Shown here: piece after piece, positions 31,924 to 32,571 of the stretch
Layout of the letters: the number at the start of each line of letters is the position of its first letter
Position numbering within the stretch: position 1 is the first letter of the stretch
NCBI GenBank assembly: GCA_934394665.1
Contig: CAKRRS010000025.1
Coordinates: 1-32,571 of the forward strand
Length of the DNA: 32,571 nucleotides
Direction: 5' to 3'
Origin: an uncultured Acetatifactor sp.
GTDB taxonomy: Bacteria; Bacillota; Clostridia; Lachnospirales; Lachnospiraceae
Notes under the pieces: model-generated
The model's database searches: none
Seen by the model: only the letters and a program-made list of their open reading frames with translations
What the model was told of the DNA's origin: nothing
Made by a program: the position numbers and the translations under genes

Positions 31924-32550
31924 TTATGAATTTTTCATTACCCAGGCAAATGCCTTCGCAGTCCGCAGGCCCGGATCTCTGAAATGATTCCCCGGATTCC
32001 ATTCCAGCGTACTGCCGATCCCACACTGCTGCAGCCACGCATGTGCCTCCCGGATGCAGTCACCCACAGTAGCCATAACAAGATTTCTGGTCTTTTCCTC
32101 TTTGTCCCCCAGGCTTAAGTAAACTGCCCGACTCTGATTCTCATGCTCTTTCATATAGGGCAGAAAACCGGGGAACCACACCGAGGGCGATGCCGCCGCT
32201 ATCCCCGCAAACCGGTCCGTCTGATAAGATGCCCACAGAGAAAACAGCCCGGCAAGTGAATATCCTCCGAGATAATAAGTTTTACTTTCATCCGAACATA
32301 AACGCAAAATTTCTTCTAACAACGAGGCTGCACCATCGCCAAAATCCTCATTCCCGAACACCGCTGGTGATCTCCACGGAGACAGATCGAGGTTCCAGTC
32401 ATCCACTTTCACCGCAATCATTTGAAAATCCAATGCTGTCAGCTTCCGGATCTGTGCCACTTCGCCCTCTATTTCCGGCAGATCATGATCTCCTACCGGT
32501 TGGATCAAAACAATGGGAGCCTCCGGATTCCCATACTTATATTTAGTCAT
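31924..32550 (-). CDS. Alpha/beta-hydrolase, putative esterase
   Basis: The 208-residue protein shows the nucleophile elbow GGYSLAGLFSLWAS (Ser in GxSxxG), then AGIAAASPSVWFPGF, a turn with LSLGDKEEKTRN likely giving the acid residue, and GNHFRDPGLRTAKAFAW with the likely catalytic His. This layout resembles the esterase D / siderophore-esterase branch of the superfamily. There is no signal peptide, so it should be cytoplasmic. The substrate is unknown. I chose ATG 32550 (MTKYKYGNPEAP), preceded by AGAGGACGG; an alternative TTG start lies at the very edge of the window, so the gene is probably complete. Confidence 0.8.
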   Translation of the reverse strand: MTKYKYGNPEAPIVLIQPVGDHDLPEIEGEVAQIRKLTALDFQMIAVKVDDWNLDLSPWRSPAVFGNEDFGDGAASLLEEILRLCSDESKTYYLGGYSLAGLFSLWASYQTDRFAGIAAASPSVWFPGFLPYMKEHENQSRAVYLSLGDKEEKTRNLVMATVGDCIREAHAWLQQCGIGSTLEWNPGNHFRDPGLRTAKAFAWVMKNS

Positions 32551-32571
32551 GCCGTCCTCTTTCTCTATCAA

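Overview
The window (32,571 bases) looks like chromosome of a gut-type, low-to-mid GC Firmicute, most likely Lachnospiraceae (Clostridia). The reasons are the gene order uvrC-hprK-ROK glucokinase-murB-rapZ-whiA, strong AGGAGG-type ribosome binding sites, a CUT1 sugar transporter regulated by a YesM/YesN two-component pair, and lipoproteins of Gram-positive type. The family assignment rests on gene order and protein style, not on a search.

Region by region. Positions 1-6318 (minus strand) hold a conserved housekeeping block for DNA repair, carbon-control signalling and wall precursor synthesis: uvrC, hprK, glucokinase, murB, rapZ and the start of whiA. A cluster of four hairpins lies between uvrC and hprK. 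Positions 6308-9602 are accessory: a DUF4143 AAA ATPase whose end overlaps the uvrC start, then an IS30-family insertion sequence bounded by a 14-bp direct repeat. Positions 9637-11022 (plus) carry a secreted serpin lipoprotein with its own promoter. Positions 11134-14157 (minus) carry a double-ACT regulator and ftsH.

Positions 14442-26378 (minus) are the centrepiece. Nine co-oriented genes form an apparently complete phosphorolytic pathway for N,N'-diacetylchitobiose or a related GlcNAc disaccharide: a GH94 chitobiose phosphorylase, a phosphohexomutase (proposed GlcNAc-1-P to GlcNAc-6-P), a sensor kinase, a sugar-binding lipoprotein, two permeases, a response regulator, nagB and nagA. The inferred flow is import, cleavage by phosphate to GlcNAc-1-P plus GlcNAc, conversion to GlcNAc-6-P, then deacetylation and deamination to fructose-6-P. 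Two parts are missing from the cluster: the transporter ATPase, probably shared and encoded elsewhere, and a dedicated GlcNAc kinase. Stem-loops sit at three gene junctions of the cluster and may set the relative expression of its parts.

Positions 26630-29983 (plus) hold a DUF1846 protein, a strong terminator and pyrG (CTP synthase). Positions 29984-30732 have no convincing gene but are packed with repeats: about three 51-bp tandem units and a 92-bp palindromic element with decayed copies. The right end (minus) carries a membrane-anchored XRE regulator, a DUF3592-like membrane protein and an alpha/beta-hydrolase.

No tRNA, rRNA, CRISPR array or riboswitch was recognised.
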